DNA of 42,845 nt, taken from Portibacter lacus. GTDB taxonomy: Bacteria; Bacteroidota; Bacteroidia; Chitinophagales; Saprospiraceae. The stretch is taken from the NCBI RefSeq assembly GCF_021533215.1, contig NZ_JAJNKA010000022.1:1-42845 (forward strand), read 5' to 3'. Shown one piece after another: positions 7,974 through 17,351 of this stretch (its first letter is position 1; each line of letters begins with the position of its first letter). The notes under the pieces were generated by a model. That model ran no database searches, was not told where the DNA came from, and saw nothing but the letters and a program-made list of their open reading frames with translations. Made by a program: the position numbers and the translations under genes.

Positions 7974-8726
7974 ATGATGAAATTCTTTAGAAAAATTAGA
8001 CAAAAGTTTTTCTCTGAAAATAAATTCAGTAAGTATTTACTTTATGCTCTTGGAGAAATCTTACTTGTCGTGATTGGAATTTTAATTGCCATTCAAGTAA
8101 GCAATTCGAATCAAGTACGGATAGAACAAAATACAATGAATTCCTACTATACGGAGCTTTATACTACATTAGAAGCTGATATCAAAGAGCAAAATGAATC
8201 CATAGATCAATTAAACGCTTTAGCAAATGATTTAATGCGTTGCTTAGAGATCATAAATGCGAAAAAAGAAGATCATATCGATGAATTTAAAGCCAAGATC
8301 GGTTCTCTAAATACCGCTTATGCTAATGACTATTCGATGGAATTGTTTGACGAATTCATGAACAAAGGATACTTATCTAAAATTGAAGACCCACAACTTA
8401 AACGTCACTTTGAAAGTGTGAAAATTGGATTGATTAGAGGTAAAAATTGGGATGAAGTGCTGGATAGTGATTATGTAAACAATGTAAGTCCCTTTATACA
8501 GCAAAACTTAAACTATGGTGATTTTAATTTGCCAAGTTGGTTATTTAATGAAAATGATAGACCTAAAGGTGGGCCTAAAGTTGATTACAGCAAATTATTT
8601 CATAATCTTAAAGTTTGGAATGCTATTTATGGAAGATTAATTTATTTAAAATCCACTATTAAAATGAATAATGGTATGCTGAAAGCGCTCGTAGAATTAA
8701 GAACAGCGCTTTCTGAAATCAGTTAA
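7974..8726 (+). CDS. DUF6090-like membrane-anchored protein B
   Basis: 250 aa. The N-terminus MMKFFRKIRQKFFSENKFSK and the following TM helix (LGEILLVVIGILIAIQVSN, residues about 28-47) place it in the same family as the genes at 6740 and 33,629. The remainder is predicted helical, acidic/basic-rich and without catalytic signature. The upstream leader (CCAAAATAACCAATGATG) resembles that of the other copies, suggesting shared 5' cassette sequence. It is followed by attC-like site 5 about 30 bases downstream. Role unknown. Confidence 0.8.
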   Translation: MMKFFRKIRQKFFSENKFSKYLLYALGEILLVVIGILIAIQVSNSNQVRIEQNTMNSYYTELYTTLEADIKEQNESIDQLNALANDLMRCLEIINAKKEDHIDEFKAKIGSLNTAYANDYSMELFDEFMNKGYLSKIEDPQLKRHFESVKIGLIRGKNWDEVLDSDYVNNVSPFIQQNLNYGDFNLPSWLFNENDRPKGGPKVDYSKLFHNLKVWNAIYGRLIYLKSTIKMNNGMLKALVELRTALSEIS

Positions 8727-8745
8727 TTATCATGAAATTCATAAA

Positions 8746-8827
8746 TAAAATAACGCAAGTACAAAATCTTGTCATATAGTCACCAACGTTATCGCTATAA
8801 AAGCTGATGTACACCAACCGGTTTCCT
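8746..8827 (+). other. attC-like site 5
   Basis: The 5' arm GTACAAAATCTTGTCATATA (from 8759) pairs well with CTATAAAAGCTGATGTAC (8795-8812) with bulges; the loop ends in GTTATCGC. The outer boxes are poor (AAATAAC near 8746; GTTTCCT at 8821), so the ends are uncertain. Confidence 0.5.
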
Positions 8828-8920
8828 TCATTATGGTGACCTTATCGACCTAATTCAACTTTGAATGAAAATAGCTTTAATAAACCAAATCTATTTAGGA
8901 ACTTTAGATTATCTTAAAGT

Positions 8921-9403
8921 GACTTGAAACTTCAATTGGAAAAAGTAGATGCAGCCCAAACCTCTTAATTAGATACGTTAATACAAATTATTAGACATGA
9001 ATACTACATTAGTTTAAACGGTGTAAGAGAATTAGGTGAAACAACATTTAAGTCGTTAGAATCAACTGGTACGATAGACTTAATAGGGAATGATTTGGCT
9101 ATTAATGTACAAAATTATTACACGGATAGAGATTTAAATATTGGTGCTCTAAATATCAATTTGTAAATTTATTATAATTTATTGGAGGCATTTATGCTTA
9201 AGTAACCAAACGATACATTTGCTATTCAAGGGTATCTTCAAGAAGACTATTGGGAGAGTGTAGATTTAAAAAACGCTTTATGGAATGTTTAATGGTCTTT
9301 TAACTATTCGAATATTTTATTTTAAATGTTACAGTGAAACTGACAGGCTCGATTTACTTAGAAAAGTGCAGACGAACCTAGAGATTTTAAAACTAAAAAT
9401 AAC
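8921..9403 (+). pseudogene. DUF6090-like gene, decayed (no N-terminus, several stops)
   Basis: One frame gives recognisable blocks separated by stops: LGETTFKSLESTGTIDLIGN, then INVQNYYTDRDLNIGALNIN, IYYNLLEAFMLK, and FAIQGYLQEDYWESVDLKNA. These match the middle and C-terminal parts of a longer DUF6090-like subfamily (the SLxSTGxIDL...NYY phrase). The start with the TM helix is absent. Stops at several positions (after TS, NIN-L, MLK, NV) exclude a functional product. It is flanked by attC-like sites 5 and 6, like a dead cassette. Confidence 0.6.
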
Positions 9404-9407
9404 AAAA

Positions 9408-9465
9408 GCACAACAATAAATATAGAGTAATAGCTTTTTCATCGCAACCACTCTTATTGCATATC
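9408..9465 (+). other. attC-like site 6 (partial)
   Basis: First box GCACAAC (9408-9414), preceded by AATAACAAAA as in sites 4 and 13. The arms around TAGAGTAATAGC and GCAACCACTCTTATTGC pair imperfectly, with TCATCGCAACC shared with site 7. No closing GTT box is visible. Confidence 0.4.
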
Positions 9466-9501
9466 ACTGAACTCTTAACCTCAATCAATACTATGAATGC
9501 T

Positions 9502-11064
9502 ATGAATAAAATTATTTTTCTGCTTCTCTTAATGCCATTCGCAAGTTTTTCTCAGCGTATGGTATCATCCGAATTTATTGATTCGTTAGTCAAAGTATCC
9601 ATGAATAAGTTCCCTCAGGCAGGTGTCGCTATTGGAGTTATTCAAGATGGTGAAATCACTCATTTAAAAGGGTACGGAATTGCCTCCAAAAACTCAAATA
9701 CTTTGGTAGATGAGAGCACGTTGTTCGCAATTGCTTCCAACAGCAAAGCATTTACATCCACAGCTTTAGGAATACTAGTTGATCAAGGCAAAATAGCTTG
9801 GGAAGACAAAGTGATCGACCACATTCCTGAGTTTAGAATGTATGATTTTTACGTAACTGCTAACTTCACGATACTAGATCTGCTAACCCATAGAAGTGGA
9901 CTTGGTTTAGGTGCAGGAGACTTAATGTTCTTTCCTGATGGATCTGATTTTACAATTGATGACGTTATTGCAAGTTTTAAATACCAAACTCCTGTTTCTG
10001 ATTTTAGAACTAAATATGATTATGATAACCTTTTATATATGGTAGCCGGAGAAGTGGTTCACAGAGTGAGTGGTCAGAGCTGGGACAACTTTGTACAGGA
10101 CGTAATAATGGCAGAATTAGGAATGAACAGTTCTGTTGGACTTTATCAAAACATTGCCAATAATCCGAACGTAGCTTTTCCACACAAAACGGAAAATAAC
10201 GAGATAATAGAAATCGGAGCATACTCCAATAATGGTGGTGGTTTTGGTGCAGCGGGAGGAATTTATTCTAATGTTACGGACATGAGTAAATGGGTTCTAA
10301 TGCATCTGAATAATGGCTTGTACGGAGAAAGTTTAAACGATACTTTAATTTCAAGAAGCAATCATAAAGAGCTGTGGAAGATTCATACTATTATCAATTC
10401 CGATCCAAGAGGGTGGGGCGTATATAGCAGTCATTACACGGGTTATGGACTTGGTTTTTTAATTCAAGATCAAGGAGGATATAGCGTTATTAATCACTCT
10501 GGTGGTTTACCAGGGATGTTATCTATGGTGACAATGATTCCAGAATTGAATGCTGGTATTATCGTCCTTACCAATTCTGCTCCAGGAGGTTTAAGCCTAA
10601 TCACGCTTACGAATGAGATAAAAGATGAAATTATCGGAGCAGAAGAATTCGATTGGTTAGTTTGGGCAGAAGAGCGTTTGGCACATTCCGATGCTGAAGC
10701 TGAAGCCGTCGTTAACGCAGTTTGGGAACAAGTTGAAAAGTCAAAAAAAATTAAAATAGATTTTAGAAATTATATAGGCCGTTATAAAGACAATTGGTTT
10801 GGCGAGGTTGTCATTTACGAAAAAGACGGTGATTTGTGGTTCAAATCTCTTAGGTCGCCAAAATTGGAAGGTGAAATGAAATTTTACAAGGCGAATACAT
10901 TTGCTATTGCTTGGGACTACCAAGACATGGATTGTGATGCATTTATATCCTTCCAGTTAGATGAAAATGGGAATGGATTATCGGCTACAATGAAGGGGAT
11001 TTCTCCAGCGATTGATTTTAGTTTTGACTTTCAGGATCTAAATTTGATAAAAATTATAGAGTAA
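9502..11064 (+). CDS. Secreted serine hydrolase, beta-lactamase/AmpC-like family
   Basis: I start at 9502, where MNKIIFLLLLMPFASFSQ gives a signal peptide (520 aa); an upstream in-frame TTG at 9457 would only add unrelated residues from the repeat. Motifs of the class C beta-lactamase/DD-peptidase fold are present: S-x-x-K at Ser79-Lys82 (ASNSKAFTS), Y-x-N at Tyr174-Asn176, and a late HSGGLPG in place of KTG. After about residue 390 comes a separate C-terminal domain typical of this family (DUF3471-like, NYIGRYKDNWFGEV). Likely acts in the periplasm on esters, peptides or cell-wall fragments; a true antibiotic-hydrolysing role cannot be inferred. No operon partner. Confidence 0.85.
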   Translation: MNKIIFLLLLMPFASFSQRMVSSEFIDSLVKVSMNKFPQAGVAIGVIQDGEITHLKGYGIASKNSNTLVDESTLFAIASNSKAFTSTALGILVDQGKIAWEDKVIDHIPEFRMYDFYVTANFTILDLLTHRSGLGLGAGDLMFFPDGSDFTIDDVIASFKYQTPVSDFRTKYDYDNLLYMVAGEVVHRVSGQSWDNFVQDVIMAELGMNSSVGLYQNIANNPNVAFPHKTENNEIIEIGAYSNNGGGFGAAGGIYSNVTDMSKWVLMHLNNGLYGESLNDTLISRSNHKELWKIHTIINSDPRGWGVYSSHYTGYGLGFLIQDQGGYSVINHSGGLPGMLSMVTMIPELNAGIIVLTNSAPGGLSLITLTNEIKDEIIGAEEFDWLVWAEERLAHSDAEAEAVVNAVWEQVEKSKKIKIDFRNYIGRYKDNWFGEVVIYEKDGDLWFKSLRSPKLEGEMKFYKANTFAIAWDYQDMDCDAFISFQLDENGNGLSATMKGISPAIDFSFDFQDLNLIKIIE

Positions 11065-11183
11065 TCTAGGTCTCTTACTATACATTGTTAAGAACACACT
11101 GCTGAAAAATATTTCTTTTCCTCATTAAAATTTAAACAAAAAAATCTAGGAAAAAATTGCGAAACTGGAAAGTTGCACGTATG

Positions 11184-11206
11184 TTTGCAACCGATTGGTT
11201 TCGTAA
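11184..11206. promoter_or_regulatory. Candidate ArsR-type operator
   Basis: An imperfect palindrome TTTGCAACC-N4-GGTTTCGTAA lies 19 bases upstream of the DHFR-like gene, and a second dyad GTTGCA-N8-TGCAAC overlaps its left half. The operon encodes an ArsR-type repressor two genes down, so autoregulation is the simple reading. Confidence 0.5.
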
Positions 11207-11224
11207 ATGAATAAAACTTGAAAA

Positions 11225-11791
11225 ATGAGAAAATTGAAATTACAAGTCCAAATGACCATAGACGGGTTTATTTCTGGACAAAATGGAGAAATGGATTGGA
11301 TGAAATTCCCTTGGACAGAAGACATTTTAAACTATGTACGAGAGCTTACTGAACCTGTAGATACAATAGTTTTAGGTAGAAAATTGGCTGAAGGATTTAT
11401 TCCACATTGGGAAAATGTTGCTAAAGATCCCAAGAATCCAGAGTATGAAGGCGGTGTTAAGTTTGCTTCAACACAAAAGATTGTATTCACCAAAACACTT
11501 GACAACTCAGTTTGGGAAAACACTGAAATTGCTAAGGGTGACTTGGTCGAAGTAATTACTAGTTTAAAGAATATGCAAGGCAAAGATATTATAGCTTATG
11601 GTGGTGGTGAGTTCGTTTCTGCACTCATTAAAAACAAACTTATTGATGAGTTACATTTATTTGTTAACCCTTCTGCCATTGGTAACGGAATGCCTATTTT
11701 TAAAGAGTTGTCCGAAATGCAAAAATTTAATCTTGATGATGTCCAAAAGTTTGATTGTGGGATTGTTGCAATGGTTTATAAACCAATATAA
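11225..11791 (+). CDS. Dihydrofolate-reductase-like (RibD C-terminal) family protein
   Basis: 188 aa, cytoplasmic. The N-terminus [20 protein letters not shown] has the family S/T-(I/L)-DG-(F/Y)-I phrase. [13 protein letters not shown] is the central NADPH-side strand and helix, and [14 protein letters not shown] carries the glycine-rich cofactor loop. Near the end comes [21 protein letters not shown], typical of YyaP/YwjB-type proteins. These are presumed NADPH-dependent reductases of unknown substrate. First gene of a three-gene operon: the ArsR regulator starts two bases after its stop. A candidate operator lies directly upstream. Confidence 0.85.
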   Translation: MRKLKLQVQMTIDGFISGQNGEMDWMKFPWTEDILNYVRELTEPVDTIVLGRKLAEGFIPHWENVAKDPKNPEYEGGVKFASTQKIVFTKTLDNSVWENTEIAKGDLVEVITSLKNMQGKDIIAYGGGEFVSALIKNKLIDELHLFVNPSAIGNGMPIFKELSEMQKFNLDDVQKFDCGIVAMVYKPI

Positions 11792-11793
11792 TT

Positions 11794-12114
11794 ATGCGTA
11801 GAGACGTTTTTCAAGCAATTGCGGACCCAACAAGACGAGCCATAATTATGCTTTTGGCTGTTGGTGCATTGACACCCAATGCCATAGCTGAAAATTTTGA
11901 TTCAAGCAGACAAGCTGTTTCAAAACATTTGCGAATCCTTACGGAGTGTGAAATACTCACACAAGAGCAAAAAGGCAGAGAAATTCATTATCACTTAAAT
12001 GCAGGCAAGATGAAAGACCTAGAAAAATGGCTGGAGCAATTTAAACAGCTAATGGCAAAACGCTTTGACCAATTAGACACCGTTTTAGAACAATTAAAAT
12101 CAAAAGGAAAATGA
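11794..12114 (+). CDS. ArsR-family winged-helix repressor
   Basis: 106 aa. [16 protein letters not shown] at the N-terminus and [20 protein letters not shown] as helix-turn-helix are diagnostic of the ArsR/SmtB fold. The beta wing follows ([15 protein letters not shown]). No metal-binding Cys cluster (CVC) is present, as in the metal-independent branch that is habitually paired with SRPBCC/AHSA1 genes. Its stop overlaps the start of the next gene by four bases (ATGA), so translation is probably coupled. Expected to repress its own operon through the palindrome at about 11,184-11,206. Confidence 0.9.
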   Translation: MRRDVFQAIADPTRRAIIMLLAVGALTPNAIAENFDSSRQAVSKHLRILTECEILTQEQKGREIHYHLNAGKMKDLEKWLEQFKQLMAKRFDQLDTVLEQLKSKGK

Positions 12115-13094
12115 ACCCAAACTTAAAATTTGACTTCATAGTTAATAAAGAAAAGAACATTGTCAATGTGGAACGCGAATTTGCTGCAAACCTTGAATTG
12201 GTTTGGGAAGCTTGGACAAATCCTGAAATTCTTGACTTATGGTGGGCACCTAAACCCTATAAAACAAGAACAAAATCTATGGATTTTCGTGAAGGTGGAA
12301 CTTGGCTGTATGAAATGTACAATTCCGAAAGTGAAAACCCGCAAGAATGTCATTGGTGTAAAAATGATTATATCAAAATTGCACATCAAAAAATGTTTTC
12401 GGGTTTAGACGCATTCTGTGATGAAAACGGAGTAGTTAACCAAAGTATGCCCAGAACCCAATGGACGAATAAGTTTAAAGAAGATGGAGAAAAAACACTT
12501 GTGACCATTACTGCCAAATACGAGAGCCTTGCTGATTTAGAAAAAATTATCGCAATGGGTTTTAAAGAAGGCTTTACTATGGCTATGGAAAACCTAGACC
12601 AGTACATTGAAGCACAATTTAACCTCCGTAAACAAAATAAATCAAACAATAAGGCAAGAGTAACAACTTACTTAAACTTCGCAGGTAATACGGAAGAAGC
12701 TTTCAATTTTTATAAATCTATTTTCAAAACTGAGTTTATAGGTAAAGGCATTGAACGTTTTGAAGATGTGCCTGCAAGTAGCGAGAATTGGCCTCCCGTT
12801 GCCGATAACGTTAAGAAAATGGTTTTGCACGTTGAACTTCCAATAGTTGGTGGGCATATATTAATGGGCACAGACGCACCAAAAGAAATGGGCTTTACAT
12901 TGACAAGTGGAAACAATATGCATATTTGTCTTGAACCCGAAACAAGAGAAGAAGCCGATAGATTATTCAATGAACTCTCTGTTGGGGGTAACATTACAAT
13001 GCCAATGGCAGATATGTTTTTTGGTGCTTACTTTGGAGGATTTACGGACAGGTTTGGTATCAATTGGATGATTAATTACATAAGCAAAGAATAA
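12111..13094 (+). CDS. SRPBCC (AHSA1-type)-VOC (PhnB-like) fusion protein
   Basis: 327 aa with two domains usually encoded separately. Residues about 8-165 are an AHSA1/SRPBCC lipid-binding-like domain: [40 protein letters not shown], then the closing [17 protein letters not shown]. Residues about 180-325 are a PhnB-type vicinal-oxygen-chelate domain: [38 protein letters not shown], and the end [16 protein letters not shown] short linker rich in Lys and Asn joins them, with no frameshift. Small-molecule binding or modification is likely, but the ligand is unknown. Third gene of the ArsR-controlled operon, overlapping the repressor gene by four bases. Confidence 0.85.
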   Translation: MNPNLKFDFIVNKEKNIVNVEREFAANLELVWEAWTNPEILDLWWAPKPYKTRTKSMDFREGGTWLYEMYNSESENPQECHWCKNDYIKIAHQKMFSGLDAFCDENGVVNQSMPRTQWTNKFKEDGEKTLVTITAKYESLADLEKIIAMGFKEGFTMAMENLDQYIEAQFNLRKQNKSNNKARVTTYLNFAGNTEEAFNFYKSIFKTEFIGKGIERFEDVPASSENWPPVADNVKKMVLHVELPIVGGHILMGTDAPKEMGFTLTSGNNMHICLEPETREEADRLFNELSVGGNITMPMADMFFGAYFGGFTDRFGINWMINYISKE

Positions 13095-13222
13095 TGAGAT
13101 ATAAAATTTAATATACTCTCTATCCTTTTTTAGCTTATCCTACTTTGGATGAATTACGAGAATAGACACAAATATCAAAGTATATTAAAATGACAAATCT
13201 AGAAATTGCTTAGGCAGAAGGC

Positions 13223-15310
13223 TCATATAAGAACTAGATCCTTTAATGTTTGTTTGAGTTGCTCTTGATTTTCCCAAAACTTAGCGTCTATTTTTTTCAT
13301 AATTGAATGGTATTCTGGATGCTTCTTAAGTGGTATAATAAGAGGATCCTTTCCGTGGAAAAGCAAAAACCAATATTGGAAATTATTCTTTGTTGAAAAT
13401 TCTTTTAGTTGATCTAAAGCAAGTTCAATTTTACCTTCATGGACATATTTCAGCGCCATACTGGCAGGCTGGTAGATTGAATCATCATTCTCGCAGTAAA
13501 GAGTATATGAATCAAAAAACGCCTTGGCTTCATTTATAAATCCCATTTTCTCATATACAAGGCCAATTTTTAGATCTTCTTGAGGATAGATATCTAAGTT
13601 ATATTGCTCTTTGACGCTGACAAATTTTCTATAGTAAAAGAAGGCGCTATCATACTGCTCTTGATAATAGTAAAACTTAGCTGTTTCTTGTAATATGTCC
13701 ATTCTAGTTGTATCTCTATTCCACTCCTTGACGAGCATTCTCGTGGTTTTTTCTGTATTTTGATCTTGTGCATATTGTATGAAAATCTTCAATATAGGAC
13801 CATATTCATTATTGGGATTGTAATCCAAACATAAATTGATATATTCTTCGGCTTCATCCACAAATCCTGTTTGAATGAGTGCGTTACTGAGTTGAAGATA
13901 GATAAAACTTTTGCCGATGGAGTCATTAGCTGCGATGTCTAGCTTGATGCCTTTTAATGCATATTTAAGATATTTTGAAGTATTGGGAATAGCATATGAA
14001 TATATGATTGAAAGAATTTGGACGACAGTAGATGAATTAGGATTGTACTCTAGTGCTTTTTCCAAATGTGGTACTGCTAAAGCATAGTCACCAACGTTCA
14101 TATAGTAAAGTGCTTTAGCTACAAGACTTTCAGCAGACTTGGAATCGTAAAGTAAGGCTTTATCAGCGTTATTATTAATGACCTCGGTGTATTGCTTATC
14201 AGCACGATTAAGGTCAAGATAATAGTAAGCAATCGCAATCTGTGCATAAGATTGAGAGAATTGTACATCCTCTTCTATGGCCTTCTTATATAGACGTATT
14301 GCTTCTTCTAAACCTTCTTGACTCTCTTCTTTACTTGCTTCTTGGGCCTGCAGATAGAAGTCATAAGCTACTAGATTTTCTGTTGGTTTTTTATCGATTT
14401 GTTCCAACTCCGATGGCCTTACCTTAGCTTCTATCGCAGCTGTTACTTTCGTAGCTATTTCATTTTGCAGAGAAAAAATATCGACTACCTCATGCTTGTA
14501 CTGTTGTGACCATATCGGTGTGTCGTGTTCTGCATCTATCAATTGAATATTCAATAATACTTGGCCACCCACACGCTGGCCACTGCCTTCCACAAGATAT
14601 CTTACCTTGAGGTCTTCTGCAATTTCCTTGGTATTCTTATCTGTATTTCTATATTTTTCTACCGAAGTTCTGCTTATCACCCTTAGATCTTCTATTTTTT
14701 GCAAATTGTTAAGCGAAGATTCCATGAGACCATTTACAAAATAGAGATTGCTAGAGTCACTACTCATATTCTTGAAAGGAAGTACTGCAATTGATTTCTT
14801 GGTGTTTGCAGTTTCTACCTTTGAATTACTTTTTTGGGTCAGTAGAACTGTGAATAGAACTAAAATTATAATAACTGTGCCGATAAGTGGCCATCGAAAT
14901 TGATTGAAAAAAGAAGAACTTTCTTTCTCTGGGACTTTGGATGGCGTAATCTCATCAGAAATTTCCTTATTAAAGCCTCTTTTTCTAACTTCTCCTGGTG
15001 AATAGCCGTAGTCCTCTCGAAAACATTTAATGAAATAAGAACTATTGCCAAAACCAACCTGATAAGAAATTTCTGAAATCGTAAGATCTGTATTTTCCAG
15101 CATCTCCATACTCTTTTGCAAGCGAATCTTACGAATAAATTGACTTACACTAAGATTGCTTTGCTTTTTTATTTTTCGAAGAAGACTAGAACGACTCATA
15201 CTCATAAGCGTAGCTAATTCTGATACCCCAAATTGTTCTTCGGACATTTTATCTAGAATAATAGCTTCCGCTTCTTCTATGAATTTCTTTTCAAACGAGT
15301 TGCTAGACAT
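13223..15310 (-). CDS. AraC-type HTH regulator with membrane span, TolB-like domain and TPRs
   Basis: 695 aa. Residues about 20-110 are an AraC-type double HTH (FGVSELATLMSMSRSSLLRK and YQVGFGNSSYFIKCFREDYG). Residues about 140-158 are a transmembrane helix (PLIGTVIIILVLFTVLL). Residues about 172-305 are a TolB-like/adenylate-cyclase-associated domain (KSIAVLPFKNMSSD...). From about 320 to the end there are TPR units (ALYYMNVGDYALAVPHLEKA...). The order predicts a cytoplasmic DNA-binding head and a periplasmic sensor, a one-component architecture common in Bacteroidota. It is divergent from the ankyrin-lipoprotein gene; two 13-bp direct repeats with 20-bp period lie between them and are the likely operator. 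Confidence 0.85.
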   Translation of the reverse strand: MSSNSFEKKFIEEAEAIILDKMSEEQFGVSELATLMSMSRSSLLRKIKKQSNLSVSQFIRKIRLQKSMEMLENTDLTISEISYQVGFGNSSYFIKCFREDYGYSPGEVRKRGFNKEISDEITPSKVPEKESSSFFNQFRWPLIGTVIIILVLFTVLLTQKSNSKVETANTKKSIAVLPFKNMSSDSSNLYFVNGLMESSLNNLQKIEDLRVISRTSVEKYRNTDKNTKEIAEDLKVRYLVEGSGQRVGGQVLLNIQLIDAEHDTPIWSQQYKHEVVDIFSLQNEIATKVTAAIEAKVRPSELEQIDKKPTENLVAYDFYLQAQEASKEESQEGLEEAIRLYKKAIEEDVQFSQSYAQIAIAYYYLDLNRADKQYTEVINNNADKALLYDSKSAESLVAKALYYMNVGDYALAVPHLEKALEYNPNSSTVVQILSIIYSYAIPNTSKYLKYALKGIKLDIAANDSIGKSFIYLQLSNALIQTGFVDEAEEYINLCLDYNPNNEYGPILKIFIQYAQDQNTEKTTRMLVKEWNRDTTRMDILQETAKFYYYQEQYDSAFFYYRKFVSVKEQYNLDIYPQEDLKIGLVYEKMGFINEAKAFFDSYTLYCENDDSIYQPASMALKYVHEGKIELALDQLKEFSTKNNFQYWFLLFHGKDPLIIPLKKHPEYHSIMKKIDAKFWENQEQLKQTLKDLVLI

Positions 15311-15395
15311 GTGGTTTTTTAGTTATACATAAGACGAATCCTATTCAGATCGTAAGTTGCATATTTTCTGTGAAATCTAGAAGAAAATGGACAAT

Positions 15396-15428
15396 TGCGT
15401 CATAATTTATACTCCTGCGTCATAATTT
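15396..15428. promoter_or_regulatory. Direct-repeat operator candidate for the AraC-type regulator
   Basis: TGCGTCATAATTT occurs at 15,396-15,408 and again at 15,416-15,428: identical 13-mers on the same strand with a 20-bp period (two helical turns). AraC-family proteins typically bind two direct half-sites spaced about 20-21 bp. It lies 86 bases upstream of the AraC gene start and about 117 upstream of the divergent ankyrin gene. Confidence 0.6.
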
Positions 15429-15544
15429 TCATAGCTATCATCAAACTTCATACACAAGGCTGCATAGGTATTTGTCTTCAACGGTGCTCTTGGCTCATCT
15501 TTGTAGAGAACAAAATTTCAGTATTTATTAATTAAAAAACGTTT

Positions 15545-16141
15545 ATGAAAATCCTAAATATTTATTCATATAAAGTCAACATACACTTTCTGTTTCTACT
15601 CCTATTAATGGCAAGTGCTTGCTCACAATCTGAAAAGAGAACTGGATCGAAAGTGGCTAATGCTGCAGTTGATAAATCGGAGGCCAAGCCCGACATCAAT
15701 ATACATACAGCTGTAATTATGGGAGATCTGGACGCAGTCAGACAACACATCAAAACAGGAACTGATATTAATCAGAAGGATGCGATGAGTGATTCAACGC
15801 CTTTAATGACTGCGGTGACTTTTAATAAATCGGAAATTGTAAAAGCTCTTATAGCCGCTAAGGCTGATCTTACTATACAGAATAAAGATGGTTCTACTGC
15901 CTTACATACTGCTGCGTTTTTTGGTAGGATCGAGATTGTCCAATTACTAATAGACGCAAATGCAGACAAAACGATAAAGAATAATTTTGGTGCCAGTCCA
16001 CGTGAGACAGTAATTGGTGATTTTGCAGAGGTGAAACCTTTCTATGATATGCTAGTCAAGCAGCTGTCTCCGATGGGTTTTGAATTGGATATGCAAGCGT
16101 TGCAAGAGGCCCGTCCCATCGTTGCTTTAATGTTACAATAA
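15545..16141 (+). CDS. Ankyrin-repeat lipoprotein
   Basis: 198 aa. Signal peptide ending in a lipobox (LMASA-C), Cys at about residue 26. From about residue 55 come three ankyrin units: IHTAVIMGDLDAVRQHIKTG, DSTPLMTAVTFNKSEIVKAL and GSTALHTAAFFGRIEIVQLL, with the TPLH/TALH and G-A-D phrases. Ankyrin repeats mediate protein contacts; in the periplasm the partner is unknown. First gene of a + strand series (acyltransferase 23 bases downstream) divergent from the AraC-TolB-TPR regulator, hence a likely target of it. Confidence 0.85.
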   Translation: MKILNIYSYKVNIHFLFLLLLMASACSQSEKRTGSKVANAAVDKSEAKPDINIHTAVIMGDLDAVRQHIKTGTDINQKDAMSDSTPLMTAVTFNKSEIVKALIAAKADLTIQNKDGSTALHTAAFFGRIEIVQLLIDANADKTIKNNFGASPRETVIGDFAEVKPFYDMLVKQLSPMGFELDMQALQEARPIVALMLQ

Positions 16142-16164
16142 TCAACTCTATAAATCAAACTATT

Positions 16165-17265
16165 ATGAATACGGATAGAAGACATGATATCGATTGGTTA
16201 AGGGTAATCGCAATAGGATTATTACTGATTTATCATATTGCTATTATTTTTCAGCCATGGGCTATGTTCATTGGATTCATCAGAAGTGATGAAAGCGTTG
16301 AGAGCATTTGGATACCTATGACTTTACTTAATGTATGGAGAATTCCTCTTCTATTCTATGTGTCTGGTATGGGTATGTATTTCGCAATGAGAAAGAGAAA
16401 TTGGAAGCAGTTGATCATCGAAAGGTCGAAAAGAATACTTTTGCCTTTTGCCTTCGGTTACATCGCCATTACTCCATTGCATATGTTTGTTTTTCAAAAA
16501 TATTATAATATGGATCTGCAGTACTATTCGCATATAGGTCATCTATGGTTCTTGGGCAATATTTTCTTTTATGTAATAATCTTTTTGCCATTTTTTGCAT
16601 ATCTCAAAAAGGAGAATGCTAGCAGATTTAAGAAAGCTATTTCGAAGATCATGTCATTTGCAATAGGGCCACTCTCAATATCATTATTTGCAGTATTGGA
16701 ATTGGTGGCAATCAGACCACAGATGTATGAGTTGTATGCTCAAACATGGCATGGGTTCTGGGTAGGATTTGTTGCCTTCTTTTTTGGGTTTCTTATTATG
16801 TACAGTGGCCGTTCATTTTGGAAAACTGTTTCAAAATATAAATGGCTTTACATTGTTATCGCATCTGTATTATTCACTATTAGATTCAAGCAATTTGAGC
16901 TGCTTTCTACTAGCTATTCTATCGCTATTGAGTCTACGTGCTGGATTCTGGGTGTCTTTGGTCTTGCACATCGATACCTTAACAAGCCAAGCGCTGCATT
17001 GACCTATCTTAGCCGAGCGGCATACCCTATATATATCATTCATATGTTCGTTTTGTTCGCGGGAGCATTGGTCATTTTACCCTTAGATATTCATCCCTTG
17101 CTACAATTTAGTGGGATATGTCTATTTACATTTTTTTGGACTTACTTCATTTATGAATTGATCATCAGAAGGATCAACTTCTTGCGACCATTATTTGGTC
17201 TAAAAATGTACATTCCTCCTTCGAGAAAACTTGCTCAATCAACGCTACCCATTGTTAAAAAATAG
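16165..17265 (+). CDS. Membrane acyltransferase, acyltransferase-3 family (OafA/OpgC-like)
   Basis: 366 aa with about ten hydrophobic helices. The N-terminus RRHDIDWLRVIAIGLLLIYH has the acyltransferase-3 family R-x-x-x-x-D-x-L-R phrase and a His at the end of helix 1. IPLLFYVSGMGMYFAMRKR follows, then the RSKRILLPFAFG segment. These enzymes transfer acyl groups across the inner membrane onto glycans or other acceptors; acceptor unknown here. It is 23 bases after the ankyrin gene and 86 before a serine-hydrolase lipoprotein, so the three may be co-expressed. Confidence 0.85.
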   Translation: MNTDRRHDIDWLRVIAIGLLLIYHIAIIFQPWAMFIGFIRSDESVESIWIPMTLLNVWRIPLLFYVSGMGMYFAMRKRNWKQLIIERSKRILLPFAFGYIAITPLHMFVFQKYYNMDLQYYSHIGHLWFLGNIFFYVIIFLPFFAYLKKENASRFKKAISKIMSFAIGPLSISLFAVLELVAIRPQMYELYAQTWHGFWVGFVAFFFGFLIMYSGRSFWKTVSKYKWLYIVIASVLFTIRFKQFELLSTSYSIAIESTCWILGVFGLAHRYLNKPSAALTYLSRAAYPIYIIHMFVLFAGALVILPLDIHPLLQFSGICLFTFFWTYFIYELIIRRINFLRPLFGLKMYIPPSRKLAQSTLPIVKK

Positions 17266-17351
17266 GGGACACTATTACTATAATTGATTGAAATTCAATT
17301 AAAAGTAACTCTGGCATAAGTCGATTTTATGAAACTTAAAAAACTATAATT

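Noticed and set aside
2504..9403. Stop-codon reassignment or recoding to explain the interrupted frames of higB, istB and DUF6090-like genes
   Set aside because: Intact genes in the same window end with TAA, TAG and TGA, and the interrupted frames also lack whole domains or have frameshifts, so ordinary decay explains them.
9457..9501. Upstream TTG start for the serine hydrolase at 9502
   Set aside because: The extra residues come from the repeat sequence and would bury the signal peptide.
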